Part shown: positions 46,601 through 55,533 of the stretch, piece by piece | Position numbering within the stretch: position 1 is the first letter of the stretch | How the letters are laid out: every line of letters begins with the position of its first letter | NCBI GenBank assembly: GCA_035578905.1 | Contig: JAQJVL010000109.1 | Location: 1,588,566-1,652,565, forward strand | From: Stictocephala bisonia | Lineage: Eukaryota; Arthropoda; Insecta; Hemiptera; Membracidae | Reading direction: 5' to 3' | Length of the DNA: 64,000 nt | Notes under the pieces: generated by a model | The model's input: only the letters and a program-made list of their open reading frames with translations | What the model was told of the DNA's origin: nothing | Databases searched by the model: none | Position numbers and translations under genes: made by a program

Positions 46601-48393
46601 TGAAATTTTTTCGTCCATATTACACGTTTTTTTTTTTAGGGGGAGGAGCATTGGAACTGTGAAGGTGTTCGTTGAGTGGGAGGGTGGGTGGTCTCGTCGA
46701 TACATAAGTGGGTGGGTAGTTAAAATTTGATGGGTCCTCCCTCAAAACTTTCGTTAGGTGGGTGGTTATTTAATTTAAAAAAATATTTATTATTATGTGG
46801 TTTCGTAGGGTTAGCCGAAGATCTTCAAAACACACCTAGGATGGAAGATCTAGTCACCGTTTCTCTCTAATTGTCTCCGTAAATGTGTTGTAGTTTTAGA
46901 ATCCAAAACTAGGCCGCGCTAGTTAACGATATTCAGTGTAAATCTGTTAACTGGATCTTTTTTACTACACATCACAATATCTCTTCCTAAAATGTTGTAG
47001 GTGATTATTCACGTCATATAACATGACACTGCGTTATAAGTGTTTATTACATATAGATTTACTGTAATACAACCATCAGGAGTTTTTTATAAAAAGTGTC
47101 TACTTATTTAACTATACACCTATTTAAATGATAAAATTAAATTTTTACTGTAGTATATTAATCTAGGAACAGTAAGATACTTATAGAGGAAATTTTCAAA
47201 AGGAACATTTATAAGAGATATCCTAATTAATACAATATTATGTAGAAGAGTTCATTAGTACATAGCCTTTGGGTTTTCACAAACGGTATGCGAATATAAA
47301 AATCACACGAGACAAGGGTCGATATTATGAACAATCATATTTTAGGCTTTATGTGTATTTAGTATTTTATGGTAATTCATTATTTATCCATACATATAAT
47401 TCAAACTTCCTTATGTTGAAAACTCTAAATGTAGTAAATGGATTCACAGGAATGTTTCAACCAACGTCCGCTTCAAATAAAAATTCAAACAATCTAAAAT
47501 TTTTTCTAAAAAGACAATTACTTGGCTTTATGATCAAAAGGATGTAAGATATCTCACCCATGTGTTAGAGTAGCAGTTTTAAGCATGTTTAATAGGTGTT
47601 TTTGTCCACAGATGTTACAGCGGGCATACAACATGTAATGTACATAATGCTAGGCTCTAAATTATAGTAAAAAAGGTAATTTATTTTGTTTGTAATTGGC
47701 CACACTACTTGGTAAAATGGCCAACTTCTTCTCAATACATACAATTGTTTAAATGATTGTATGTATGTTTGGTATTATGGGAAATAAACTCATTTATTCA
47801 TTTTCACAAAGCACTGCATTTATTTAGAATAGTGTTTTATATGTATTCATTCCTAACATTGTGAACGGGACAGGGCATTTGAAGGATTTTCCGACCTATT
47901 TACACGTCACAAATGAAAATATGTGTCAGTGCTTAAAGTGCTAATTTGACAGGCTGATGTACATATTATATCCAAATCACATACTGTAAGTTCATTACTG
48001 TTACAAGATGATTTTTTGTTGTAATCAGCTGTAAAACAATATAAATCTCTAATAGTTAACAGCTGACCAATTCAATGCAGAGCGAGGCCGGGTTTAGCCA
48101 GTGATAATAAAAGATGAAATTTGTTTACGCTTTTCTGAAAACATTTTTTAGCAATGCTCCTGATATGAAATTGAAAATGTGTATAGTTATTTTGTTCATA
48201 TTAAATTAAATTTACTTGTAAATGCGAATTGCTTATTATTGCAGCCAACTGCGGTGGCCTGCTGGGTCTGTGCTGTGGGTTCAGCATCCTCAGCCTTGTG
48301 GAACTCGTATATTACTTCACGTTACGTCTCTGGGTCAACTACCGCAGGCTGAAGAAAGAAGATACCAACAAACATAAAGGCGTAGCAAAGTAG
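28555..48393 (+). CDS. Pickpocket-like DEG/ENaC channel, gene B (complete, 11 coding exons)
   Basis: Coding exons: 28555-28625, 29185-29325, 31450-31683, 34417-34525, 35855-36000, 36427-36622, 37877-38147, 43989-44048, 44746-44917, 45857-45951, 48245-48393. They total 1644 nt (547 residues), and every junction restores the frame. The product is a plasma-membrane cation channel subunit: cytoplasmic N-terminus, TM1 (about 73-91), FPTVTVCPQ (117-125), a large cysteine-rich ectodomain with NFT, NFT, NRT and NIS glycosylation sites, TM2 with GFS filter (510-512), and a short basic tail. The start has an in-frame TGA two codons upstream (28549-28551). The usual pre-TM1 His-Gly gating motif reads His56-Ala57. 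Introns hold LINE, gypsy and SINE debris. The length is normal for insect pickpocket proteins. It is the tandem paralog of gene A; the physiological stimulus is unknown. Confidence 0.9.
29185..29325 (+). CDS. Gene B exon 2, cytoplasmic pre-TM1 segment
   Basis: Acceptor TTTTTATTTAG at 29184; donor GTTTGA after AG at 29325, which is weak. It encodes KKFFCDHLQDYCANSNLHAV and KYLGDSSRSIVER, the segment where ppk channels normally read SSIHGxKY. The glycine of the His-Gly motif is Ala here (GCC). Confidence 0.85.
29326..29799. other. Intron 2 of gene B, nothing recognised
   Basis: AT-rich, with no supported feature before the minisatellite. Confidence 0.4.
29800..31015. repeat. Diverged ~30-bp minisatellite in intron 2 of gene B
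   Basis: About forty imperfect units of the type CACATCACAACCTTGAGGGA + ACGTA. Inside is a higher-order repeat: a block of about 100 bp with TTTTGACGGAACATAGACAT and CCTAATCGTGAGGGGACGTA occurs near 30350 and again near 30450, and its second half recurs near 30740. Confidence 0.9.
31450..31683 (+). CDS. Gene B exon 3, TM1
   Basis: Acceptor ATGTTTAG at 31449; donor GTAAGT at 31684. It encodes LCWAIAILFSLATISILIF (TM1), RVWDRWITSPVIVSF and WQIPFPTVTVCPQ, the classic start of the DEG/ENaC ectodomain. An inverted relative of this exon is at 581-720. An upstream ATG at 31391 is open to this exon, but splicing at 31450 restores the family-typical ER-LCW join. Confidence 0.92.
31684..32229. other. 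Intron 3 of gene B, nothing recognised
   Basis: AT-rich, with no supported feature. Confidence 0.4.
32230..32420 (+). pseudogene. Small relic of a non-LTR reverse transcriptase
   Basis: AGVLEGSILGSLFCIIMI at about 32254-32307 is a decayed form of the RT block usually written GVPQGSxLGPxLFxIYI. Little else is preserved, so the borders are nominal. It is in the same orientation as gene B. Confidence 0.5.
32894..33287 (-). mobile_element. Candidate solo LTR, 394 bp
   Basis: Read on the minus strand it starts TGTGACGATGTGG and ends GGGAAAGGCGTAACA, TG...CA termini typical of insect gypsy-type LTRs. It has an AATAAAG signal near its 3' end. The base composition differs sharply from the AT-rich surroundings. 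The flanking 4-mers CTAT and ATAT differ by one base, so the target duplication is imperfect. No internal region is present. Confidence 0.62.
33288..33929. other. Intron 3 of gene B, nothing recognised
   Basis: AT-rich; the short minus-strand open frame here is not credible. Confidence 0.4.
33930..34170 (+). mobile_element. tRNA-derived SINE, copy 2
   Basis: Contains CACGTGGTTCGGATTCCACG (B-box-like), then GGTCTATTAATAAATGTC, CTCTTTCTAAAGAACAGTC and AGTTAGTAACTAGTCTACG, the same block order as copies 1 and 3. The borders are approximate. Confidence 0.55.
34417..34525 (+). CDS. Gene B exon 4
   Basis: Acceptor TGTTTAG at 34416, donor GTACGT at 34526. It encodes LKLVNDLQVVCKPRFF and HNFTYPNFTDQTT, an ectodomain segment with two N-glycosylation sequons. 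It ends in phase 0 after GTG AAG. Confidence 0.85.
34526..34984. other. Intron 4 of gene B, nothing recognised
   Basis: AT-rich. The second half of the intron holds the RT relic that follows. Confidence 0.4.
34985..35590 (+). pseudogene. C-terminal relic of a non-LTR retrotransposon ORF2
   Basis: One frame reads PWPPVLCNIAPPDIRRKEAL at about 35037-35096, typical of the region after the RT in jockey/CR1-like ORF2 proteins. Further on, in another frame, LLNCFCLGVGSCNYWEYKSG is a decayed form of the NRFRTGxGxC...W block near the ORF2 end. Frames are broken. Confidence 0.55.
35855..36000 (+). CDS. Gene B exon 5
   Basis: Acceptor GTTGCAG at 35854, donor GTAAGT at 36001. It encodes FAPKMWDVMYCTFQYYNNCG and RDGLCFSFNSLPNRTVYSKN, matching the ppk pattern of a Cys pair followed by T-x-x-G-x-C-F-S-F-N. 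The NRT sequon is present. Confidence 0.92.
36427..36622 (+). CDS. Gene B exon 6
   Basis: Acceptor TTTTGTCAG at 36426, donor GTATTT at 36623. It encodes DMEFWSLEGGYVPSASVTSL and LRASGTGFQ through EIQGFK. It is the direct counterpart of 895-1090 in gene A. Confidence 0.9.
36700..37610 (+). pseudogene. Split relic of a non-LTR reverse transcriptase
   Basis: Before the split: EEMGVRGLSLEFCTSFI (about 36790-36840) and GVPQGSILSATFFLIFINDL (about 36895-36955), RT palm blocks. After 37430: HFTYLGVTF and an SWEKPI remnant, the thumb block usually written YLGVxxxxxLxW. A foldback sequence (37109-37424) separates the halves, as if inserted into an older RT copy. It is in the same direction as gene B. 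Confidence 0.68.
37109..37424. repeat. Foldback/MITE-like insertion inside the RT relic
   Basis: Nested inverted repeats: GAAAGTGTGGTTTTGCATGT against ACATACAAAACACTTTC, an inner TTTGAAGTGC against GCACTTCAAA, and a second pair TTTTCACTACACTA (about 37226) against TAGTGTAGTGAAAA (about 37380). No target duplication was identified. Confidence 0.5.
37877..38147 (+). CDS. Gene B exon 7, cysteine-rich domain
   Basis: Acceptor ATTTAG at 37876, donor GTAAGT at 38148. It encodes LTQLIVEPKVMETSDSLRSY, TPDKRHCFFSSDRALKYF and NCEVECLTDFTLRKCGCVEF. It is the counterpart of 5570-5840, with the same 271-nt length and the same split Arg codon at the end. Confidence 0.93.
38290..38894 (-). pseudogene. Protease and pre-RT region of the gypsy element
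   Basis: RALLDSGSACSIIS carries the retropepsin active-site DSG and CILGADFI is the later protease block; in family members this aspartic protease cleaves the Gag-Pol polyprotein. A frame change near 38520 leads to HLPPEQVEAIRRLCLRFPDV, the linker before RT, where the element is cut off. The protease frame is the same as gag, but two stops (TAG at 38942-38940 and a TGA about 40 nt later) separate them. Confidence 0.8.
38940..40274 (-). CDS. Gag of a Ty3/gypsy retrotransposon
   Basis: The open frame from the first true ATG (40274) gives 444 residues. An N-terminal SAP-like helix pair (LVKEELIFELRSRGVTPEGD) is followed by a linker, a capsid-like helical region and a CCHC zinc knuckle CFACGQPGHIRRDC near the C-terminus, which binds RNA during packaging. 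The product would form the cytoplasmic virus-like particle. Upstream in-frame sequence to 40307 lacks an ATG. It ends at a TAG before the protease region. Codon use is far more GC-rich than that of the host exons. Confidence 0.88.
   Translation of the reverse strand: MAYLQNVALLVKEELIFELRSRGVTPEGDVLNLRRLLREQLSAGTAVDWSDLLEVGDELSVCKRNVEDWEGVLEDLQFEPPVGRDRACHLARLGHLLARLRLVNRAPGLEPSDRAWILESVARLDEIFQALSGSTTPTGLGQRPTFALSPNVSRPQAETTALIVPEVPSEPAGVSVEVACGSAPAAVPTASLCSPALLQLSYHKLPNPLTPMIQNLPVIDGMDPEELLKFLVAFLRLSEMPGMQAGDLLRLIFPYCRGPVGELLSSVLASDASVDSFHRELLSSFLPIRLRERMVMDRFYRSQGRGESLAAYVSSVKEARQALRLTLSEADTVRVILDGISPEERCRLVFAGVPSTFRELHQLCIVSRSVQFSDQQGRDSESHRALPTRRPAMSLGVSQPVEGRGSRPPVVCFACGQPGHIRRDCPRARGRGVGNAQRGGLPPQ
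40644..40659 (-). promoter_or_regulatory. Primer binding site of the gypsy element
   Basis: TGGTAGCAGAGCGTGG begins two bases after the LTR end (TCTCA-AT-TGG). Its start resembles the complement of an initiator tRNA-Met 3' end. The tRNA identity is inferred. Confidence 0.7.
40662..42680 (-). repeat. 5' LTR of the gypsy element, 2019 bp
   Basis: Starts TGTACCGGGTC at 42680 and ends GGGTCTCA at 40662. It matches the solo LTR at 12360-14360 over its whole length with small indels and substitutions. Confidence 0.92.
42681..43988. other. Rest of intron 7 of gene B, nothing recognised
   Basis: AT-rich, with no supported feature. It ends with TTTTTTCAG acceptor at 43988. Confidence 0.4.
43989..44048 (+). 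CDS. Gene B exon 8
   Basis: A 60-nt exon with donor GTGAGT at 44049. It encodes NISTPICGYGMRKCTEKAE directly after the split Arg of MPR. The NIS is a sequon. Same length as exon 8 of gene A. Confidence 0.88.
44200..44450 (-). mobile_element. 5S-rRNA-derived SINE (SINE3-like) in intron 8 of gene B
   Basis: On the minus strand 44430-44320 resembles 5S rRNA in order: GCCATTGGCCTTGACCGG, then GTTCCGATGTTATCGAAAG, then CCTTGGATGGGTGAACGTCT, the internal pol III control region. After it comes a non-5S body with GTGGTGGTTCGGAATCACCC and CCCAGGTTAAGTGTTAGAGG. This fits a 5S-headed SINE; a plain 5S pseudogene would lack the body. The borders are approximate. Confidence 0.6.
44746..44917 (+). CDS. Gene B exon 9
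   Basis: Acceptor GAATTCAG at 44745, set by alignment with gene A; the pyrimidine tract is weak. Donor GTACGT at 44918. It encodes VELTEESMSYIVKNIF and NENACNCLPECQSIQYVAEA. Same 172-nt length as 8931-9102. Confidence 0.88.
44918..45856. other. Intron 9 of gene B, possible TE tail
   Basis: At 45300-45510 phrases such as AAAGCCGTTCTTGAGGAAA and ACATACACACAGACAGACAC resemble non-coding ends of common insect retroelements. No coding trace is seen. The attribution is tentative. Confidence 0.35.
45857..45951 (+). CDS. Gene B exon 10
   Basis: Acceptor TTTTTCAG at 45856, donor GTGAGT at 45952. It encodes DVDLNVVYVFFKDSEFYASQ and RNELYGYADFV, the approach to TM2. By eye it differs at roughly a quarter of positions from the gene A counterpart. 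Confidence 0.9.
45952..48244. other. Intron 10 of gene B, nothing firmly recognised
   Basis: 46090-46270 and 46640-46870 are richer in G/C than their surroundings (for example GCCTGTGGCCAGGATTGCCG, and GGGTGGGTGGTC) and may be old repeats, but I cannot name them. A 92-residue open frame at 47269-47547 has no recognisable pattern. Confidence 0.35.
48245..48393 (+). CDS. Gene B last exon, TM2 and C-terminus
   Basis: Acceptor TATTGCAG at 48244, stop TAG at 48391-48393. It encodes ANCGGLLGLCCGFSILSLVE (residues 499-518) and the tail to KHKGVAK. GFS (510-512) is the selectivity filter. It is nearly identical to 14696-14844 (3 differences in 149). Confidence 0.94.
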
Positions 48394-50769
48394 TCCACTT
48401 AGTGAAAAAATTTGTTTCAATCGCATTTTTAAGTGTAAATTATTTTATCCAGTACTTTTCAAAATAACTTACCACCAAAATACTGATATAAGCACACTTT
48501 GTAACTATCTTTATATGTAGTAATTTGAAAAATGATGTAACATTTAGGAAATATGTCATGTAATACTTGATGGTTGTAATAGCTTTAAGTTCTGTTATCA
48601 TATGAATGATTGAGTATCTTTGAATAATTGTTAAAATGTATGTTATTTAAAATTGTTTTTTATAATAATTTGTGTAGTAATATTTATTGTTGAAACTTTA
48701 GTGTTTTCATATGGCAAAGTATAAATCTATTACATTGTTTATCTGCCTTTTGCCATCTTACATTCTTGTCTCTCTATTTTTGCTAACAACAAATTTCCGT
48801 TTATAAGATATGAGGTTTTTAAGTTCAATAATCAGCTGAAACTGAAATACACACAAACATGTTTAGTCATCTTTTGATTTTAATTCGTAAACAAATTCTG
48901 ATTGTTCTAAATTCAAGATATATATACATGTTCAGTACTGACTGGGGAATCATGCCCTTTGTAATTTTTAACGATATAATATTACGATCTTTAACGGAAA
49001 ATGCCCTTTATAAAATGTAAGGGGACATCGTAAATGTTTCTGAAGCATATAGTCACTTGTGAATATAGAAACACAATAATCATGTTGTGAATAGAAACAT
49101 TACGCATATATTTTAACAAATTTCAAAGAATTGTGAATGATACGTGAATGAGAAAAGAAACATTCGTATATCTCCCTGTTCAGGCCAAGAAGCATTTCAA
49201 TATTCCGGCCACGTATGATCCCGGAGTGACACATGTACATACATGAGACCCGTATATACTTCTGTCGTGTTCATCTCTATGCAAGACTTTGAAAGGGTGG
49301 AGTGTTACCGTAATATCAATCTCCAAAATAACATGTGTACAACTTGCTTTTGACATTGAATATTATCTATAGGGCCGTACAGTATTTTGAAGCATTGGGT
49401 TCAGTATTTTCTCAAGTTCTATTGTTATGTTGGATTAAGTTAGACACTGTATACGTGTAATTGTAATTTATTTAATTGTACTGTAAAAGCATTTACTGTA
49501 AAAACGCAAAATCGTTTACTTTTTATTTTTTATTAAGAAAATTATTACTGACTTTTAGGGGAACATTGCTTATATTAATTGAAATTAATGAGGAAAGAAA
49601 TATAAAAACTATTTTAATCATATATTAGTGAATCTAATTCTATATATTCCTTTCTTGGAATATAGGTATATTCGTTTATATTGAATTATTTTGTATGAAT
49701 GTTTGTAAAACATACTTACCCATACATATAAACCAAACATGATCGAAGTTGTTTAAATTAATTAAAACTATATAGACAACAAGTTTGATTTTAAACAGGT
49801 AATGATTTATAGATGGTGTCTTCAATTCTATACGTCCATATGTTTAATATTATTTTACAATAGTGATATTTAAGGAAGTAATAGTAATGCTAATAACAAA
49901 AATGATCTGAAGCATAACTGATATCTAGAGACTCATTAAAAATATATGGAAATGTAATGTAATTATTCTAAAGCTAGAAAATTAAAATTTCCATTAATTT
50001 ACCACGGTAAGAATGAAAATACACTAATATGTTTAACGAAGTTTATTATAATGCCTTAGCTATGTATAACTTGGCCAGACAAGTGCATTTACAGTAAAGC
50101 TTTTAACACGAAGTTATTCTGTAAAATAATATCCTTCGGCATATTGTATACATCCATCCATCCGATTATTCTTAGTAACTTACTAAAATTATAAATGTTA
50201 GTCTTGATTAATAATTGCTATTTTAATTACAAAAAATACTTAAAAATGTAGACCTTTTATAATAATAAATATGTGATGTACTTTTCAAACAAATATGTAA
50301 TAAGAAGCAAGTTATATGTTTTTGAACTGTGTGATGAAATCTTCTATATGACATTGAAAATACAAAAGTTGGTATTATTGGTATTATTTTCCTAAAACAT
50401 ATAATTTAATACTTTTATTAAAAGATAAAAATAGTTCTAAACCATTGATATATATTAATCAATATATATACGCTCCATTGATATTACAGTAAAAAATGGA
50501 ACCATATTAATTTACAGTCAAGTATAAGGGTAATACAACACGTACGTTATTACACCAGCAACTTGGCAAGTTGAAACATGTTCTTGAATAGAAAATGGTA
50601 TCGAATCAATAAGCTTGTTATAAGAAGATAAGATTGTGTGGGTCTCATTTGTCAGAAAATGTGATATTTCTACATAATGATGAACTTTATATATTTTTAC
50701 ATACATTATATTACATTTGTTCAATATAAGTAGCTATCACAAATTAAAATATTTAACATAGTACTAGCG
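48394..50769. other. Gene B 3' region and intergenic DNA, nothing recognised
   Basis: Strongly AT-rich; I see no convincing poly(A) signal context, gene or repeat. Confidence 0.4.
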
Positions 50770-50998
50770 AACATTACTGCACGCAATAATTTGTTAAAAT
50801 CAAATTGATTAAATTAGTATCCTTTACGTACGTTGAATATATTGTTTTAATATTACTAGGTTCAAATAGAACTTAATAATTAAACGCATTAAGACATATT
50901 ACTTTACTTTTTAGAAAACATGTATGTAAAAACATCAATACCTCATCAACTTGATGGTACAAAATCGTTTAAAAGTGTATGGTAAATAACTTAAACTA

Positions 50999-51065
50999 GG
51001 CGCTGTGTAGGCAATTGACATACACGCGGGGAAGAGCCCTGTAGCCTTATTGCCTATCCAGCGCC
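50999..51065. other. Hairpin shared with element E
   Basis: Inverted copy of the 7017-7083 hairpin: the arms are identical, the loop differs. Confidence 0.65.
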
Positions 51066-51345
51066 GTCACATCTTGATTTTATTCTATCACGGTGGAATC
51101 CGATAATGTTGGTGATTTCGCTCATGTACGATTTTTGTGTATTTAAGAGTATTTTAATTTGTTATCCTTTTCAATGCTATGCTAGGGGACACCCCTGCAC
51201 GCTTTGCGTGAAAATCCCGTCACTCGCTGCCTTTTGCCTTGGCATATAACTTTTTACTTCAAAAATTAGTAATTAAACTGTATCAAGTAAAATCACGTTA
51301 TTTAATTTCATTTACAGTACCTCACTCTCTGCACTTGATTTGCAC

Positions 51346-51364
51346 TCAATAATAATAATAATCC
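51346..51364 (-). repeat. ATT run, possible LINE 3' tail
   Basis: Five to six ATT units on the element strand after AATAAAGG. Short simple tails of this kind end many CR1-like and related LINEs. Confidence 0.6.
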
Positions 51365-51705
51365 TTTATTGCCATTAAACTTTACAGCATTGACAAAGTC
51401 ATAATTGCAGCTATATATTACCAAGTCATTCTTAATATAATTTAACCTAACATAACATAAATATATAACATATTAAACTATTAAATAGGGTTAGCAAAAT
51501 ATCTTTTTGCAATGCTTATCTTTTATTTCGATTACCCTTAAGGTTACCTAAGGGAAGGGGCCTCAGTCATTTTCATTAATTACCTCTGTTATCTGGGGTA
51601 AGCATGAGCTAATCGTATGTAATACTTAAAATTCAATTAATTTAAAACTAAAAAATTCGTCAATTGAATAAAATGGGTTTCTAAGTAGCCAGCAATAAAA
51701 TTTTT

Positions 51706-54412
51706 TCAAGAAAGATTTGGTTGATATTTTTGAATTAAAGTGACAAGTTTATTATATATTTTAATGCTTACTACAGTGTGACTGGATAAGCTCTTATTCA
51801 GTCTGTGGAAGCCAATCACAGCCCGGATGTTGTTACGAATTTCATATTTACAAGTTTCATTGAAATGTAAAAACTCTGGATGATTTAGAATGTATTGCAT
51901 TATGTCATACAAGTATAAATTAATAACCGTCTGAATTCCAGTGCTTATGAAAAGAGGCTTACAGTGTTCTAAACTATTTGATTTTGTCATGATTCGGATT
52001 GTCTTTTTTTGAAGGATGAGTATTTCATTAGCTCTGCTACAATTACCCCAAAGAATAAGTCCGTACCTCATAATCGATTGGAAGTAGGCGTAGAATGCCG
52101 ATATGATGTAGCTACTGCTAACACATAAGGTGAGGTGCCTTATTAAAAACAAGATGCTTGATAACTTCTTGGATATGTAATCTATGTGAGGCCCCCATGT
52201 TAAGTGGTTATCGAAATAAATACCTAGAAACTTAGCACTAGACAGTTTCAATTCTATTGGATGTACAGATCTCATTATCCATCGCTCTTAAGCTAAATAT
52301 AATAGATTTAGTTTTCTCTTCATTTAAATGAAATCCGTTTGCCAAGAACCAATCGGAGGCTGATTTTAATGTGTTTTTAGTCTGATCAATGAGTTGATCG
52401 AGACTACTTCCAATGTTTACAAAAGTAGTATCGTCAGCATAAAGCAATGATTTAGATTTTACTGAATTGGGTAAGTCGTTTATGCATATTAAAAAAAGAA
52501 GTGGTCCCAATACTGAACCCTGAGGCACCCCACATTCCACCTTAACCTCTTCAGACCACAGTTCATTCAGAAATACCTTTCGTCGGCGGTTTTCAAGATA
52601 GGATTTAAAAAACTGAAGCTGAATACCAGATATACCATAGTAATTCAGCTTATATAGTAATTTGTCGTGACTTACGCATTCAAAGGCTCGACTCAAATCA
52701 CATAATGTGGCCTGAGCGAATGCCTTCTTTTCGAAGGCTGACAAAGCTTCCCTAACCAAAATATCCATTGCATCAACTGTGGATGTCTTCTTTCTGAAAC
52801 CATATTGGTCAGAGGTAAGAAAGTTGTTTATTTCAAAAAAGCTACTTAACTGGTCATAAACTAATGCCTCTAATAATTTACCAATCACAGGGATTATTGA
52901 AACCGGTCGATAACTTTTTGGTTGAGAGCGAGGGCCTTTTTTGAAAATAGGACATATTCTTGAGATCTTTAATGAGTCAGGGAAAATTCCTTCTCGTAAA
53001 AATGCATTAAAAATAATAGATATAGGTTCAACAATGCTACCTATTAAACTTTTTAATAGACTGTTTGACATGTCGTAGATATCAGAACTATTAGAATTTG
53101 AGAGTCGCTTAACCGCATTAAATACGTCTGAATGGCTAATCTCTCTCCACTTGAATGTAACGTTTGAAACTTTCAAATTTTTCAACAGGTCCTGAGAACC
53201 AGTAGACAACGCATGAACATTTAGGAGGTTCCTAGTTTCCTTTACCGAATCGATAAAATATCTATTTAATTCATCGGGGGGGATTTCAATTTTCTTTTCG
53301 TGGTTTGCCTCGAAAGAGTTGTTTTTAATTATTTTCCAAGCAGTTCTACTTTTATTAGTGCTCTGTTCAATAAGTGTTGAATTATACGCACACTTAGCAT
53401 CCCTGATTTCCTTTCTATATTGATTCTTAAGATTAGAAAATTCATTTTTAACTGTCTTATGTGTACTAGTTTTATTTATCTTACTTAAAAACAAGAGCCT
53501 TTCTTTCATTCTTGCTAACTGTGATGCATACCATTCTTTATTTTTCTTAAAAGAAATATTTAGTTTGCTCCTCTTTACTACTTTAACATAAGTTATATTA
53601 TTCAATAAAATTTCAAAGAAATATTCAAACATAATATTAGCTTTACTATGTTTTAACATGCTATAAGATAATAAATTATTCGATAAGTCTCTTCTTGCTG
53701 ATAAAGGTAATATTAACTTGAAGCTATTATCAATTACTTCAGACGACCTATCACTTACACAATTCAATTTTACCTTTACATTCATTTTAACTATAATGGC
53801 GTTATGGTCTGAGTAAGGAAAATTTATAACATTACAGGACAGAACTTGATCTACATCACTATTTACAAACACATTATCTAAGCAGTTACCCTGTCGTGTT
53901 GCCATATTATTAAGAAAATTTAAATTAAATTGTTTAAGTACATTTTTGAATAATTTAACTGTTCTGCTACTTTTACTAATATCGAATTGAATGTTCAAAT
54001 CCCCACCTATGACAATTCGGTGGTTATGCCAATGGCTGAGAAAGTCTAAAAGACATTCAAGTTTTTTTAGGAAAATGTCTGGATTGCCGGATGTTGAGTG
54101 ATACACAGATATCACAATTAACGATAATTGATCAATAAATACGGCTGATGCCTCAAAATGAAATTCTATACAAAATTCACTCACATCTAATACTCTTGCT
54201 TGCAGTTCATTGTTTACAAAAATTAACGCACCGCCTCTATAATGTATTTCTCTACAAAAGGCAGACGCGCAGTAAAAACCCTCAGGTGCATAGGTAGAAA
54301 CCTCCTCCACCTTAAGCCAGTGCTCCGATATACATAAGAATGAAAAACTTGGCAGCCCAATTAAAAAACTTTCCAGTACGAGTGATTTTCCGTTAAGACC
54401 TTGAACATTCAA
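51706..54412 (-). pseudogene. LINE ORF2: endonuclease and reverse transcriptase, frameshifted
   Basis: The main frame (54412-52238, 724 codons) begins near LNVQGLNGKS. It carries the APE-type endonuclease (ISEHWL, GGDLNIQFD, SDHNAIIV) and the RT: DQYGFRKKTSTVDA, LCDLSRAFECVSHDKLLYKL, GVPQGSVLGPLLFLICINDL, and the catalytic LLYADDTTF. After KTKSIIFSL the frame is lost, and the thumb continues in another frame (52275-51706; AKFLGIYFDNHLTWGPHI). ORF2 would nick the target and prime reverse transcription there. No RNase H domain is seen. The true start may lie slightly upstream, since 54412 is a TTG in an open frame. Confidence 0.92.
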
Positions 54413-54459
54413 CGATAAAAAATTAATATTTTTAATTTTATATACCTTTGAAACAAAAT

Positions 54460-55533
54460 CTACTTTACTTGATTTATTGATTTCATTTGTCCTAAAAAAT
54501 TATTACTATAGGATGGCTCAGATACATTATTTATGTTATTTTCCCTATTTGCTATAGTGGGGTTTGACTTGGAGAGTGCTGCGGCATAAGAGCTTGGCTG
54601 AGAGTTAGCAGCCTTCTGAGTATTCAAAGCGTGGGATTCCTGAGGACGCATAATTCGGAAATCAGCTAGGCTTCTTGTGATCAGCCCGGCAAGCAGTCAC
54701 TTTCCATTGATCCGAAGGTGTAGTCCGTGGGAAGTGTAATGTCGCCTGCCAATGCTTCTGATATCTACTAGCTCCACATTATCGTGTCGTTGACATAGGT
54801 CCACCATGTAAGTGTTGACTCGGTTGACAGTTTGGTGGACGTGACTGTTTGTGGGAAGGTCATATCTTGTTGTAAGTGGTACCATCAGGACACTGGATGA
54901 GTTCTGGCACGACAGCAGGACCTCCTTCAGATGATCGCAAATGGTGTCCTCTCTCCCTGCGTCAATGTCGTTCGTTCCAGCCATCAAGACCCAGCAGTGT
55001 CCTCGAGGGGGCTTCACTGAAGGCTTCATACTCAGCACACCCGCTCCTGGCTTACATACTCCGCTAACTGAAGTGCTTTCAGTGACTCTATTCCCTATTA
55101 ACATGGCCAGATTCCGGACGTGGCTGTCTCCAATCACTGTAATGTTGGTGAAAGGGGTGTCTGTGGTTCTCTTCGGCTCCTGTATAAAGAGTTTTCCCCT
55201 GTTGAGTATACTCTGTGCCTTCTGTGTATTCTGTGCCTTATTTATAGTGTTATGTCTAGATTTTCTCTGCATGTTTCTCCTCCTCTTGTTTATAGTAACA
55301 GTAAACTCTTCATCACTCTCCATTTCACACTTTTCATCCTCGATTAATACCTCAAAATTGTTATGTAATGCAATTGGAGGCCTGTTACGATTAGGTAGGG
55401 TTTGTGTAGAGTCTTGGGGCTCAGGTTGCATGTTTTCGAACATTTTAATTTCTGCTTCTAGACTTCTTATGCTACTGATCATATTTTCTGCCTCTTCCCT
55501 TGTTATTACTAAGCATATTTCTAATGTTTTCAT
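54460..55533 (-). pseudogene. LINE ORF1 with SGNH/esterase-like domain, interrupted by TGA
   Basis: The ATG at 55533 opens 278 codons. A short coiled-coil-like start (REEAENMISSIRSLEAEIKM) and a basic linker are followed by TNITVIGDSHVRNLA (nucleophile Ser block), WVLMAGTNDI (Asn block) and YTSHGLHLRINGK (His block). A TGA at 54697-54699 interrupts; the frame then resumes with LLAGLITRSLADF and runs to about 54460. The one-stop interruption implies a full product of about 357 residues. SGNH-type ORF1 proteins are known in CR1-related LINEs and bind the element RNA or membranes; the precise role here is not shown. Confidence 0.85.

Noticed and set aside
47269..47547. 92-residue plus-strand frame in intron 10 of gene B
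   Set aside because: No recognisable domain, starts at a TTG, and similar lengths arise by chance in this AT-rich DNA.
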